From Lachnospiraceae bacterium (lineage in GTDB: Bacteria > Bacillota > Clostridia > Lachnospirales > Lachnospiraceae): DNA of 64,000 nt. Each line of letters begins with the position of its first letter. Within the stretch, counting starts at the first letter, position 1. The notes beneath the pieces were generated by a model. It was given only the letters and a program-made list of their open reading frames with translations. It was not told the origin of the DNA and made no database searches. The stretch covers positions 447,802 to 511,801 of the forward strand of contig SVDZ01000002.1 in assembly GCA_015057625.1 (NCBI GenBank), given 5' to 3'. This document shows positions 8,139 through 17,900 of this stretch, piece after piece. A program made the position numbers and the translations under genes.

Positions 8139-8633
8139 ATGAAAGCAATCAAAATTAACGACATCAAAAATTTTATGAATTCTATTTTGATAAATGATAC
8201 CTTTGATTTTCTGCTGGCAAACGAGGTATCTGTCACCACTTACTGCGATTTTCATATTGATTGCCACTTAAACTCAAAATATTATGAAGAAGATGAATTA
8301 AATGAATTAAAAGACACTCATTTTGTATCTTGGAATAAAATTAAACCTCTTTGTTTTGAATTAATTAAAGGAAAAAAAGTTCCTGACAAATTCAAATTTT
8401 CACTATTGCTTGGTTCAGGCAACTATGAAAAAGTAGTCGAATTGTCAGGTACTTCTCTAAGTTCTGATTCAATTGATGCATTATTCATGCACATCACATA
8501 TGACAATGGAAGCCTCACTGTAATCTCAGCCACATCACTTTCAGTATTTACTATGGACAAATCCATTGAACATTATTGGGATGACTATGTCACTAAATTT
8601 TTAACTAAACATTTTGATATTGAAGAAATCTGA
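8139..8633 (+). CDS. Conserved hypothetical protein, possibly DUF5721
   Basis: A 164-residue cytoplasmic protein without signal or membrane segment. It has a mixed alpha/beta pattern and an acidic C-terminus (KHFDIEEI). A conserved-looking stretch lies near 125-150, VISATSLSVFTMDK. It resembles a Clostridia-only family of unknown function that I recall as DUF5721, but I cannot confirm this. The start has CAGGAGTTTTTT-ATG. It stands alone between two terminators. No role can be proposed. Confidence 0.65.
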   Translation: MKAIKINDIKNFMNSILINDTFDFLLANEVSVTTYCDFHIDCHLNSKYYEEDELNELKDTHFVSWNKIKPLCFELIKGKKVPDKFKFSLLLGSGNYEKVVELSGTSLSSDSIDALFMHITYDNGSLTVISATSLSVFTMDKSIEHYWDDYVTKFLTKHFDIEEI

Positions 8634-8656
8634 TATAAATCAGATTTCTTTTTTAT
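8625..8656. terminator. Bidirectional terminator between convergent genes
   Basis: Stem AAATCTGAT / ATCAGATTT with loop ATAA and a T-run on the plus strand. The mirrored A-run serves the minus-strand solute-binding gene. The hairpin overlaps the stop region of both genes. Confidence 0.75.
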
Positions 8657-10155
8657 TTTGCGTAATACTCATCTACCTGTTTTTGCAAATGCTCTATCAC
8701 TTTGTCATTTCCGTTTTCTTTCAGGTTATCATTGAGCATTTTCATTCCTTCTTCATAATCTACATATCCAAGGACTAATGGGTCAAAATAAAGTTTTGTG
8801 GTATATTTTAAGTTTTCATATTCCTTCTGTATTTCCGAAAGGTTCATATAAAAACCTGCCATAGGGTTTTCCATAGCTGTTTTTTCATAATTCTTTCTGT
8901 ATTCAAACTGCTCATCTTTAACAGCCATATTCTGCTTATAAAAAGTTTCGTTTCTAAAACCCCATGTCCCCGGTTCATTTCCATAAGTGTCATTAAGGAA
9001 TTCTATTTTATCGTCTTTAAGTACATAATTATAACCTTCAATTCCATATGTGATAAGCATATAGTACTCCTCATCATATTTCAATTTTTCAAGAAGCATT
9101 AACGCTCTTTCCGGATTGTTTGAAGAATTAGGTATAGCCATACAATCCTGATTTGCTGACACCTTGTATAGTGGATTAGTCAGATTAAAATAGTCCAGTT
9201 CAAGTTCATTATCTTTTCCGGACTCTCCAAGCCAGGCATCATAATTATGCACTCTTGAAACCGCTTTATTGCTTTCAAGCATAGTTTCATCTTTACTTGA
9301 TAACACATCTTTATTCCAACAACCCGATTCATACCATTTTTTTGCATTGGTTAGAAAGTATTTCATTGCCGGGCAATCACTTTCAAAATACACCTTATGT
9401 TTTTGATCATTCAAATCAATCCAGTAAAGACTTCCACTCCCTGATAAAGGATAATATCCTTTGCTCATCAAATATAAATCATCAAGTTCTATACTCGAAG
9501 AACAAAGTCCTGTGGGGTCTATATTTTCATTTTTCCCAATTTTACAACAGAAATCAATATAATCTTCAAAATTATTAAAGGAGGTTACATTATATTTTCT
9601 CATATAATCTTTTCTTACAATTGGACCAAACGTATTATAATTTGTATAATCAGATGGAATTGCATATATTTTATCATTTACGCTGACATCCTTAACCTTA
9701 GCTTCAGACATATTAATTCTACTAATTGGTGCATACTTTTCTAATAAATCATTCAATTCAAGAAATGCACCTCTTTGGGCATTTTCGTAAAAATTGAGCC
9801 AATTTGATGCATAAACCAAATCCACAGGTTGGCCTGAAGATAAAAGAATAGGATATTCCTTTGAAAAATCTCCCCAGCCAATCCACTCAATTTTAAGACT
9901 GACATTTAAATCGCGTTCTGTTAATTTATTTAATTTTTCCAATACCAAATCCATATCAGCCGGTCTTGTTCCAATTAAATACATTGTAAGATCAACGTGT
10001 TTAGAAATATCTATACCCGACTCTGACTCTATTGCACTGTTTTCTAATCTGTTATTCTTCACATTATTTAGAATGTATAATAACACTAATAATAAAGTTA
10101 CAATTAACAATATTATTATTACTATTTTTGTGATATTAGTTTTATCTTTATGCAT
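8653..10155 (-). CDS. Membrane-anchored extracellular solute-binding protein (sugar type, DUF3502-like C-terminus)
   Basis: A 500-residue family-1 solute-binding protein of the LplA/YtcQ group. It starts with a single uncleaved-looking transmembrane helix at about 10-30 and no lipobox cysteine. A binding-protein core follows from about 55. The C-terminal segment (YFDPLVLGYVDYEEGM to the end) matches the DUF3502-type tail. ATG at 10155 shares one base with the stop of the histidine kinase gene (TAATG) and has AGGAG upstream, so the two are translationally coupled. No sugar permease gene is adjacent. The protein may therefore present a glucan oligosaccharide to the kinase rather than feed a transporter; this is inference. 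Confidence 0.8.
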   Translation of the reverse strand: MHKDKTNITKIVIIILLIVTLLLVLLYILNNVKNNRLENSAIESESGIDISKHVDLTMYLIGTRPADMDLVLEKLNKLTERDLNVSLKIEWIGWGDFSKEYPILLSSGQPVDLVYASNWLNFYENAQRGAFLELNDLLEKYAPISRINMSEAKVKDVSVNDKIYAIPSDYTNYNTFGPIVRKDYMRKYNVTSFNNFEDYIDFCCKIGKNENIDPTGLCSSSIELDDLYLMSKGYYPLSGSGSLYWIDLNDQKHKVYFESDCPAMKYFLTNAKKWYESGCWNKDVLSSKDETMLESNKAVSRVHNYDAWLGESGKDNELELDYFNLTNPLYKVSANQDCMAIPNSSNNPERALMLLEKLKYDEEYYMLITYGIEGYNYVLKDDKIEFLNDTYGNEPGTWGFRNETFYKQNMAVKDEQFEYRKNYEKTAMENPMAGFYMNLSEIQKEYENLKYTTKLYFDPLVLGYVDYEEGMKMLNDNLKENGNDKVIEHLQKQVDEYYAK

Positions 10156-11969
10156 TATTCATCTCCTGTAACTTTTGGAATAATAATACGAACCGAAGTT
10201 CCTCCAAAAGAGTTTTCCATATAGTGAAGTCCATATTTTTCACCATAACACAATTTAATTCTTGCATTTATATTTTTAACGCCATATCCGCCGTCTTTAT
10301 CAAAATCTTTTAAAAGCGATTCGTTCATAGCCTCAACATCTACTCCACATCCGGAATCCTCAACAATCAATTCTACATCATTGTCAATTAGTTTTCCTGA
10401 TACAGTTATATAGATGTTCTCCTCTTCTGACATATCTTTCATACCGTGTACAATACAATTTTCAACTAACGGTTGCAAAATAATGTGTAGGGATATGAGG
10501 TCGTTAATTCTTTCATCAATATCAAAAGATAATTTAATTCTATTTTCAAATCTGTAATTCTGAATTGCGACATAATATTTTACATGATCAAATTCTTCTG
10601 AAAGTTTTGAGAATTCTTTTCCTTTATTTAAACTCAATCTGTAAAATTTAGCTAACGCCTTAGAAATATCAACGATGCTTTCTGCGCCGCAATCAAGAGC
10701 TTTCCAATTTATCAAATCCAAGGTATTGTACAAAAAGTGCGGATTAATCTGAGCCTGCAAGGCTTTTAATTCTGCCTGTTTAACAGATTTACCATTTTCA
10801 TACTCCGCCTCAATCAATCTGTCAATTTCATTTTTCATATTGTTAAAGCTGACAAACAAAGAACCAATTTCGTCATTACCCATATCTTTAACATCATCTT
10901 CAATATTTTCAAAATCTGTTTTCTTAAAATTTTCCATTTTAGCTGCAAGTTCTGAAATTCTTGTTGTTATCATTTTTGAAAATACAACAGATATTGCGAT
11001 TGCAAGTAAGAAGATTAAGAATATTACACCGATCATACCAGTCACCAACGACAAAAAGTCATTGAACAATTCTGACTCAGGAACTGCAACAATCAAAGAC
11101 CAGTCAGTACTGTTTATCGGCGTATTATTAATGTAATATTTTTTTCCGTCTACTTTTATTTTTTCCCAAACGGAACCATTGATGTAGTTATTTTTATATT
11201 TAATAAATTCACCTTTCATCAATTGGTACTGCTTTTCATCAGTGGCACCAATTAATTCTTCGTCGCCGGAAATCAAACATACAAGTCCGTTTTTGGTAAT
11301 TTTACTGTTTTTAAGAATCGAATATATATCATCATATTTGATACTTACACGCTGAACCCCGATTGTTCTTGTTAAGTCTGAAACATCTTTTATTTCTCTT
11401 AAAAATGAAATAACCTCTACCCACTTAGATGTATCTGCGCTGTATATTTTTTCTGTAGGAAGCCAAATTCCTGATTTTTTTGAATTTTTGAGTTTATCAT
11501 ATTCGACAGTCTTCTCAAAAGTATCAAGATTTCTAAACAACACTTCTTGATCAACATACATAAAATAGTTAGGTACATAAAGAGATATTTGGAAAATATC
11601 AGTAGAATTACAAAGTGAATAGATGTAATTTTCCATATACATCATGTCTTTGTTTTGAAGAATATAATCATCAGCCACTTCACTTTCACTTCTAGTCAGT
11701 ATTTCCTGCAATTCATTATCCACCTGTAGCAAATTTGATGCATACTGAACAGAGTTTGCCCTGTATTCAAGGAACTCCTTAGCCTGAGTGCAGGATTGTG
11801 AAGAAGAATATAGCAACTGCTTCTCGTATTTAACAGAAAACATAGCAATCAAAACAGCCGCAACACTTACTATTGCAGCTGATAAAATAAGTATGTAACT
11901 GATAATTGTCTTCTTTCTAATAGATATACTGTTAATAAATCTATTTATTTTTGTATTCTGACCTTTCAT
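10155..11969 (-). CDS. YesM-type sensor histidine kinase
   Basis: A 604-residue membrane kinase. TM1 is at about 21-46, an extracytoplasmic sensor domain of the Cache type at 47-305, and TM2 at 310-333. A HAMP linker spans 334-390. A His_kinase domain has the phospho-acceptor H411 in QAQINPHFLYNTLDLINW, and a GHKL ATPase domain has N in QPLVENCIVHG, DSGCGVD and GYGVKNINARI. It probably phosphorylates the AraC-type regulator encoded at 19984-21540. The glucanase genes lie between kinase and regulator, with a hairpin at 11987-12016 just before this gene. The stop overlaps the binding-protein start. Confidence 0.93.
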   Translation of the reverse strand: MKGQNTKINRFINSISIRKKTIISYILILSAAIVSVAAVLIAMFSVKYEKQLLYSSSQSCTQAKEFLEYRANSVQYASNLLQVDNELQEILTRSESEVADDYILQNKDMMYMENYIYSLCNSTDIFQISLYVPNYFMYVDQEVLFRNLDTFEKTVEYDKLKNSKKSGIWLPTEKIYSADTSKWVEVISFLREIKDVSDLTRTIGVQRVSIKYDDIYSILKNSKITKNGLVCLISGDEELIGATDEKQYQLMKGEFIKYKNNYINGSVWEKIKVDGKKYYINNTPINSTDWSLIVAVPESELFNDFLSLVTGMIGVIFLIFLLAIAISVVFSKMITTRISELAAKMENFKKTDFENIEDDVKDMGNDEIGSLFVSFNNMKNEIDRLIEAEYENGKSVKQAELKALQAQINPHFLYNTLDLINWKALDCGAESIVDISKALAKFYRLSLNKGKEFSKLSEEFDHVKYYVAIQNYRFENRIKLSFDIDERINDLISLHIILQPLVENCIVHGMKDMSEEENIYITVSGKLIDNDVELIVEDSGCGVDVEAMNESLLKDFDKDGGYGVKNINARIKLCYGEKYGLHYMENSFGGTSVRIIIPKVTGDE

Positions 11970-11986
11970 GCACTCACCGTTTATAA

Positions 11987-12016
11987 TGGAGCCGTTGCAT
12001 TATTGCAACAGCTCCA
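11987..12016 (-). terminator. Intercistronic hairpin between GH128 and kinase genes
   Basis: Stem TGGAGC-x-GTTGCA / TGCAAC-x-GCTCCA with one internal mismatch and a four-base loop. No real T-tract follows on the minus strand (CATTATAAACGG). It may be a partial terminator or an mRNA end-protecting structure that lowers expression of the kinase relative to the secreted enzymes. Confidence 0.55.
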
Positions 12017-12037
12017 TATATTTATGTCGTTTAACTA

Positions 12038-14929
12038 TCAAAAAATGACAGTTTTAACCTTTCCGTATTTACTGTATTTCTTAGTTCCATTTACAACAAC
12101 ATAAAGCTGAGCTTTAATATAAACTTTAGTTCCCTTCTTAACCTTCTTTAATTTCTTAGAAATGTAGAATGTTCTCTTAGAAGAATATGTTGTCACTTTA
12201 TTTTTGAATTTCTTATTAGTTGCATAGACTACTTTGTATTTTACACCTTTTTTAGCTTTTTTGATTGTAAGTTTTATCTTCTTGCCCTTCTTTTTAGCCT
12301 TAAGGATTTTTGGTTTTACATTTTTAATTTCCCTTGCAAGTGATTCATTTGAATTAGCTGTTGTAATTACAGTCTTTGTTGTCTCATCATTTTTTGTAGT
12401 TGGGCATATAGTTGGTGTAGCAGTCTCGCCTTGAGTTGTCGTTTCCACTTCTGTTGTCGTTTCCACTTCTGTTGTCGTTTCCACTTCTGTTGGTGTTTCC
12501 ACTTCTGTTGGTGTCTCCGGCTCAATTACAAATCCATCTTCATACGCTTTCAAATCTTCACTGTAATCTTTGTCAATTTTATAACCTTCTGGATTTCCAA
12601 GTGTAGCATATAACTTTCCTAATGCATTAAATTCTCCGTTATCATAATTGAAAATACCTGATGATCCGCCGTATTCATCATTAGGATCAAATGGGAACCA
12701 TGCATATCTCTCAACATATTCTCTCTTATCAAGTTCAGGGAGAACTTTCTTCATAAATTCATATGTCTTCTGATTTGCGCCTTCTGTGTAATTATTCCAT
12801 ATGTCGTTACCCTGACCCCATTTTGCAACACCAAATTCTGTAATCCAAATAGGTCTGTGCCACTTTTCCCAGGTATTGTCTATAAGTTCAAGGAAACTAT
12901 CTGCGTTAGCATTATCCATGTAACAATGAATTGTTATGAAATCTACTTTAAGATTTTCATCCGCATCAATTCCATCCATAAATTTCCAGAACCAATCCTG
13001 CGACCAATAAGCTCCGATTGCTGTACATGGCGAGCCAACTCTGAGCCCGCTATTTGAAAAATCATCCCAGGCATCCAATGCCTCCTGATAAGTAAGCGCT
13101 GACTGTTCATTGAAGTCCGGTTCGTTAAATCCAAGAACCTGCTTATATTTTTCGTTTTCATGGTTATTTAACCATTCACTTCCCCAATTACCCCATACCA
13201 TAGGAACAAACTGAAGATCTTTTGATGTACCTACAGCTTCTTCCATTGACCACTGATAATACCATGAGATATTTGCATCATCTGTTCTGTATAAAGAACC
13301 CCATCCAAGTCCTTTTTTAGAAATATAGAAATTGATTGGGTCTGAAATAACTACTTCATCGTTTTCAAGCACTGCTGTAAGAGTAACAGTATGGGCTTTC
13401 ACTGATGTGTTATACCATTCATATTCCATTACATCTTCATCTGTAGGTAACACTTCTACAGGCTGCTCATCATCAAATTTGATTAAATATTTCTTAACAT
13501 TGCCATCGTAGAAACTGTTATACCATTTAAAATATATTGGACCTGCAGCAACAAGTTTTTCTGCGACAGGATATTTAATTACATTTTTCTTCCAAAGAGT
13601 TTCTGTCGATAAATCAACAGGTTCTTCACCGTTAATTATATTTTCAATATCAACAGCAATAACATCCCACATCTGGGCATTTGATCCGTTGCTTTCATAC
13701 TGATTAAGCTGGATTCCTTCAGAACCTGAAGCAGATGGAACATCAATAACTTTTTTCGATCCAACATTCTTTAATGTAATATATCCCTGTTTTGCTTTTT
13801 CTTTAGTCCACTGCTGATACTTTGATTCTGTATATTTCTGCTGAACAAGTTTTGCTCCATTACTATTATCGTTATCAATGGCAATAACTTTTCCTGAACT
13901 TAATGACTGAATATAATATTTTCCACCTGAAAGTTCATTAAAAGTATAAAGCTGTGCAGCACTCTCTCTGTAAGATGTCTGAATTATAGGATTATTTTCG
14001 TTAAAACCATAAGCTTCAAGAACCTTACCGTTAGATCTTGATTTAATAATAAAATACTCCTTAGTCAGATCAATGGCACTTTTATCAATTGAAAAAGAAA
14101 TAGTCTTTGCAATTGATGTATCATTCTTATCACAAACTGTAAGTTGATATTTACCCTGATTTACAATCTCATCTCCAACTGTATACGGAATTTCAGTGAA
14201 TTCATCGCTATCAATTGGACTGTATTTAAGAGTTGCAATATATTCGCTATTATATTTTACTCCAGGTGTAACAGGTGTAAAATAAGTTCCTCCGTCACTA
14301 ACATTATAAATAGACGGAGTTATAACAATATCACTTCCGTCACCTTCAACAAAATAAATATCACTCAGGAATATATTGTGCTTATCTTCAGGATTCTTCG
14401 CTTCACTGTAATCTTTTGGATCTATATAGCCAAATAGGAATTGCAATTCCTGCGTAAGATTTTCAGTTGCAGTAAAAGTTTTCTTAAATGTCTTTTTTTC
14501 AGTTGTTAAATCAAAATATGCTCTGTAGGCATCTCTGTCTTTGATACCTGCTCTGATAGTCTTTCCTTCTTCAGCATCAGTATATGCATCAAATTGAAGA
14601 GTGTATGTCTTGTTCATCTCAACAGATACAGTCTGAATAAGAATAGCCTGCCAATCAATTTTAAACCATGAAATATTATCATAAGACCACTGATCATAAT
14701 AATTGATTGTCATATCAAATTCAAAATCATCAGTCACTTTAGCACCGGCACAATTTCCATTGTAGAAATAAGTACTCCAACCGGTAAGTCCTTCAGTAAA
14801 GTCACCGTTGACAATCTGATTGCCATCAACGGGCATTGCATAAGCTTTTTCATCAGTAATAACCGGATTACCTATAACCATCGATAAACTGAGTACAGTT
14901 ACAATCACCTTTCTAAAAATCTTCTTCAT
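12038..14929 (-). CDS. Secreted GH128 endo-beta-1,3-glucanase with ricin-type lectin domain and basic C-terminal module
   Basis: A 963-residue secreted enzyme. Signal peptide 1-32. A carbohydrate-binding-like beta domain spans about 35-195, an Ig-like segment 205-285, and a ricin-type beta-trefoil 290-425. A glycosyl-hydrolase catalytic core of the GH128 (Glyco_hydro_cc) type spans about 540-800, with N602-E603 in GFNEPD (acid/base) and E698 in WITEFG (nucleophile). A Thr/Val/Glu hexapeptide-repeat linker follows at about 820-850, then a lysine-rich Fn3-like module to the end. The start at 14929 is set by GGAGGAAG; a frame opening 33 bases earlier lacks a site. It lies 35 bases after GH81 in one operon. 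Expected substrate: beta-1,3-glucan. Confidence 0.87.
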   Translation of the reverse strand: MKKIFRKVIVTVLSLSMVIGNPVITDEKAYAMPVDGNQIVNGDFTEGLTGWSTYFYNGNCAGAKVTDDFEFDMTINYYDQWSYDNISWFKIDWQAILIQTVSVEMNKTYTLQFDAYTDAEEGKTIRAGIKDRDAYRAYFDLTTEKKTFKKTFTATENLTQELQFLFGYIDPKDYSEAKNPEDKHNIFLSDIYFVEGDGSDIVITPSIYNVSDGGTYFTPVTPGVKYNSEYIATLKYSPIDSDEFTEIPYTVGDEIVNQGKYQLTVCDKNDTSIAKTISFSIDKSAIDLTKEYFIIKSRSNGKVLEAYGFNENNPIIQTSYRESAAQLYTFNELSGGKYYIQSLSSGKVIAIDNDNSNGAKLVQQKYTESKYQQWTKEKAKQGYITLKNVGSKKVIDVPSASGSEGIQLNQYESNGSNAQMWDVIAVDIENIINGEEPVDLSTETLWKKNVIKYPVAEKLVAAGPIYFKWYNSFYDGNVKKYLIKFDDEQPVEVLPTDEDVMEYEWYNTSVKAHTVTLTAVLENDEVVISDPINFYISKKGLGWGSLYRTDDANISWYYQWSMEEAVGTSKDLQFVPMVWGNWGSEWLNNHENEKYKQVLGFNEPDFNEQSALTYQEALDAWDDFSNSGLRVGSPCTAIGAYWSQDWFWKFMDGIDADENLKVDFITIHCYMDNANADSFLELIDNTWEKWHRPIWITEFGVAKWGQGNDIWNNYTEGANQKTYEFMKKVLPELDKREYVERYAWFPFDPNDEYGGSSGIFNYDNGEFNALGKLYATLGNPEGYKIDKDYSEDLKAYEDGFVIEPETPTEVETPTEVETTTEVETTTEVETTTQGETATPTICPTTKNDETTKTVITTANSNESLAREIKNVKPKILKAKKKGKKIKLTIKKAKKGVKYKVVYATNKKFKNKVTTYSSKRTFYISKKLKKVKKGTKVYIKAQLYVVVNGTKKYSKYGKVKTVIF
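12435..12518 (-). repeat. 18-base coding repeat (TEVETT linker)
   Basis: Four full 18-base units and a partial fifth (GTTGTCGTTTCCACTTCT as read on the plus strand), encoding a hexapeptide Thr/Glu/Val linker in the GH128 protein. The first three units are identical, so this tract is prone to slippage. Confidence 0.9.
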
Positions 14930-14964
14930 ATCCGTTCTTCCTCCATATCTTTTTGTAATCACTT

Positions 14965-17900
14965 TTATTGACCATTATAGTAATATAATACTTCTTTATA
15001 GTTACTGTTAGCAACCCTTAAAATGCTATTGTACAAATAATTATGACCCTCAACTGTAGGCATTAATTTTCCCTCGTATAAGTATGCTGCCAGGTTATAA
15101 ACTGTATACTTTCTAAGTTCTGAATATCTGTATGTTCCATCGCTCAATTTTACATATGAACGCACTCCGTATTCCTCAAGAAATTCTTCTTTTGTACCTG
15201 TTCCGAATAACATTGTCATTATTCTTGTCTGTGAGTTTTCTATGTTTGAACGATTTACTGATGATATTCCGGCATTTGTTGATGCAAAGTATTTTACAAA
15301 GTCCATATCCTCTCTAACATATACATCATCTTCGTTTGGAACTTCTGATGTGAGCGAATATACCATGCCTCTCTCAACAACGTCTTTGCCATCAATACTG
15401 TTTGCTGATGAATAAAGGCATCTCACACCTTTTCCTGTATAACTAATCTGAAGACCGTTTATCTCAACCTTATCTGATACTGTGATATTGCTGTTCGAAG
15501 ATTCTCCACCAAAGACTCTCACTTCAAATATTGAGTATCCGTAACCGGTCAATCTTGTTGTTCCAATAATTTTGATGTATTTAGCTTTTGCAGCCTTATT
15601 AAACTCGATTGATTCAAGTCCTGAGCCTCTGTTTTCATCACCGTATCCGGAACCACCTGTACCATTCTTTCTACTAAATACTTCGTTAAAGTTGTTTCCG
15701 TCTAACGATGTTTCAATACTATAGTTTTTAGCAGCAGCTCCTTCCCAGTAAATCTTTATTCCTTCTAACACTTTTGCTTCAGGAAGTTCAATCATAATCC
15801 ACTGTGGATCAGCTGACTCTGTCTCCCATCTCGAATTGTAATCTTTATCGATTATGTTAGCAGCATAATTCCAACCTATCTCATTTGAAGCAGTCACTGT
15901 TGCATTTGAAAGGTCGATTTCGCTGTAAGCTGACAAATCAGCCTTGGTCAAATCATCACTGTCTGCAATCGGTGGTTTAGTTCCTTTTTTATAAATCTTA
16001 ATATAACTAAGATTAAATCCTGCAACATCAAATCTCAATTTAAGTTTTTGTCTACCTGCTTTGAGAGCAATTGTATCGCTGACATTATTCCATGATTTAG
16101 TCCGATTGAGTGTTGTTGTCTTAATTTTCCCGTCGATGTCGCTGCTTAATGTGATCACACCGGTTTTCTCATCTGATGTAGAAATAAATCTGTACTCAAC
16201 CGTGTATTCACCGTCATCCTCTACATTTGTGTCGTAAATTAGTGAATCTCCATCATCAATCCAACCAATATATCCGCCTTCAATGTCATTTGTATCTTTC
16301 ATACAACTGAAGTTTGTGTAGTAATCCTCTGCTTCAATAACTCCGGGAATATTGTGAATTGGATCAACTTCTTCAACTGCTTTATTAGTCATTTTTGATT
16401 TATCTGTATTGCTGTATGGATTTACAGATACAAGACAATGAGGTGCAACTTTTGTCTGACCAATCTTTGTATTTCCATCCTTGAACGATACTGTAATCAC
16501 CTCATCAAAAGGATTCCAAACAGTTGCTGTGTACTTACCGTTCTTCTCAAAGAACTGACAGCACGAATAGTTATCTGAATGAATCTTTGTAGATACATAT
16601 CCCTTTGCACACATATTCTGGATATACCAGTATGAGTTAAATTTTTCATCATTCGGAAGATTACCATCAACATAAACACCATTTTCATTTGTATGTGTTG
16701 CTATTTCATTATTCCATCTTCTTGCAGCTTCTTCAGGATTGCTAAGCGCAAGGTACGGCCAAAGAATATGGAACCATCCTTCAGGATCTACTGCTCCTTC
16801 AGTAATGAGTTTTTCCTGATATCTTCTCTGTGAATCTTCGTACTTTTCATAAATTTCTCCTGCTTTTTCATGATCATATCCCATATAATCAATTGCAGGC
16901 GTTACAGGCAACATATGAATTCCGTAAATACAACTTGGATTTCCTGAGAAGTATGTTCCGTTTGTGTAACCTAAGCCCCAAACCATACCAACACATCCTT
17001 CAGTATAATCTTCATCCCAACAATCTCCGTCGTAATTGAACCAGTACTGTTCAATTGCATTTACTTCGGATGTAAATCCCCAGATACCTGCATCTCTGTA
17101 TTTATCATTGCCGGTAACAAGCCCCCACAAATACAGACCTGCCCATGCAAAAGTAGCTTCTGAAGCTGATTCCTGGTTATTACCGCTGTTGTTATCTCCA
17201 TAGCCTCCTGCCCATGAGTGACCCTCATAAGGATCAAAGTTTCTCATGAAAGGAAGAAGATCATCATCCTTATCCGGATTCATGCAGTCGCGAATAAGCA
17301 GTTCTACCATATCACCGTAATCTCTGACAAATTCTTTATCATACGAAGCAAGTACAGCAGATGGGAAAATAAAGTATGCCCAAAGGAAATGATGGTCTGA
17401 AAGATTGATTGCCATACCATGATCTCCTCCGTCACCGCTTATCGCTCCCCAGCTTGTGTGATAATACAAGTAATAAGGATATTCCTCAGTTCCTTCATAT
17501 GTATACCAGTTTACAAGTATCTTTCTTAAAATACTGATAAGCTGATCTCTGAGTTCATACTGTTCAAGCTGCTCTGCAATAAGAATTCCCATAGCAATCG
17601 GATGTGTTTTCTTTCCCTGCCAATATGGATCTGCAACCCAGTAGTCCCTTGTAGCACTATCCGCAAATTCATTAAGATATTTAATCATCTCTTCTCTGTT
17701 GTAATAACTTGATTCAACAGGTTCATTAAATGCAGGAACAATACCGTTGAACTTCAATCCGTATGAGAAATGATTTCCTTCAACACATTTAAGCGTTCCT
17801 CGGATTGAATTGTATGTTTTACCATTTGTAGCAGTATCAGAATATTTCCACTGAGTCGGGAACATACACATAATTGTTTTATCTGAGAATCCATTTCTCT

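Noticed and set aside
12234-12434. Plus-strand open frames inside the GH128 gene
   Set aside because: They are antisense shadows of a clear secreted enzyme; no ribosome site, and the composition mirrors the lysine-rich coding strand.
12435-12518. Short tandem repeats that might suggest a CRISPR array
   Set aside because: Units are 18 bases without spacers and encode an in-frame Thr/Glu linker.
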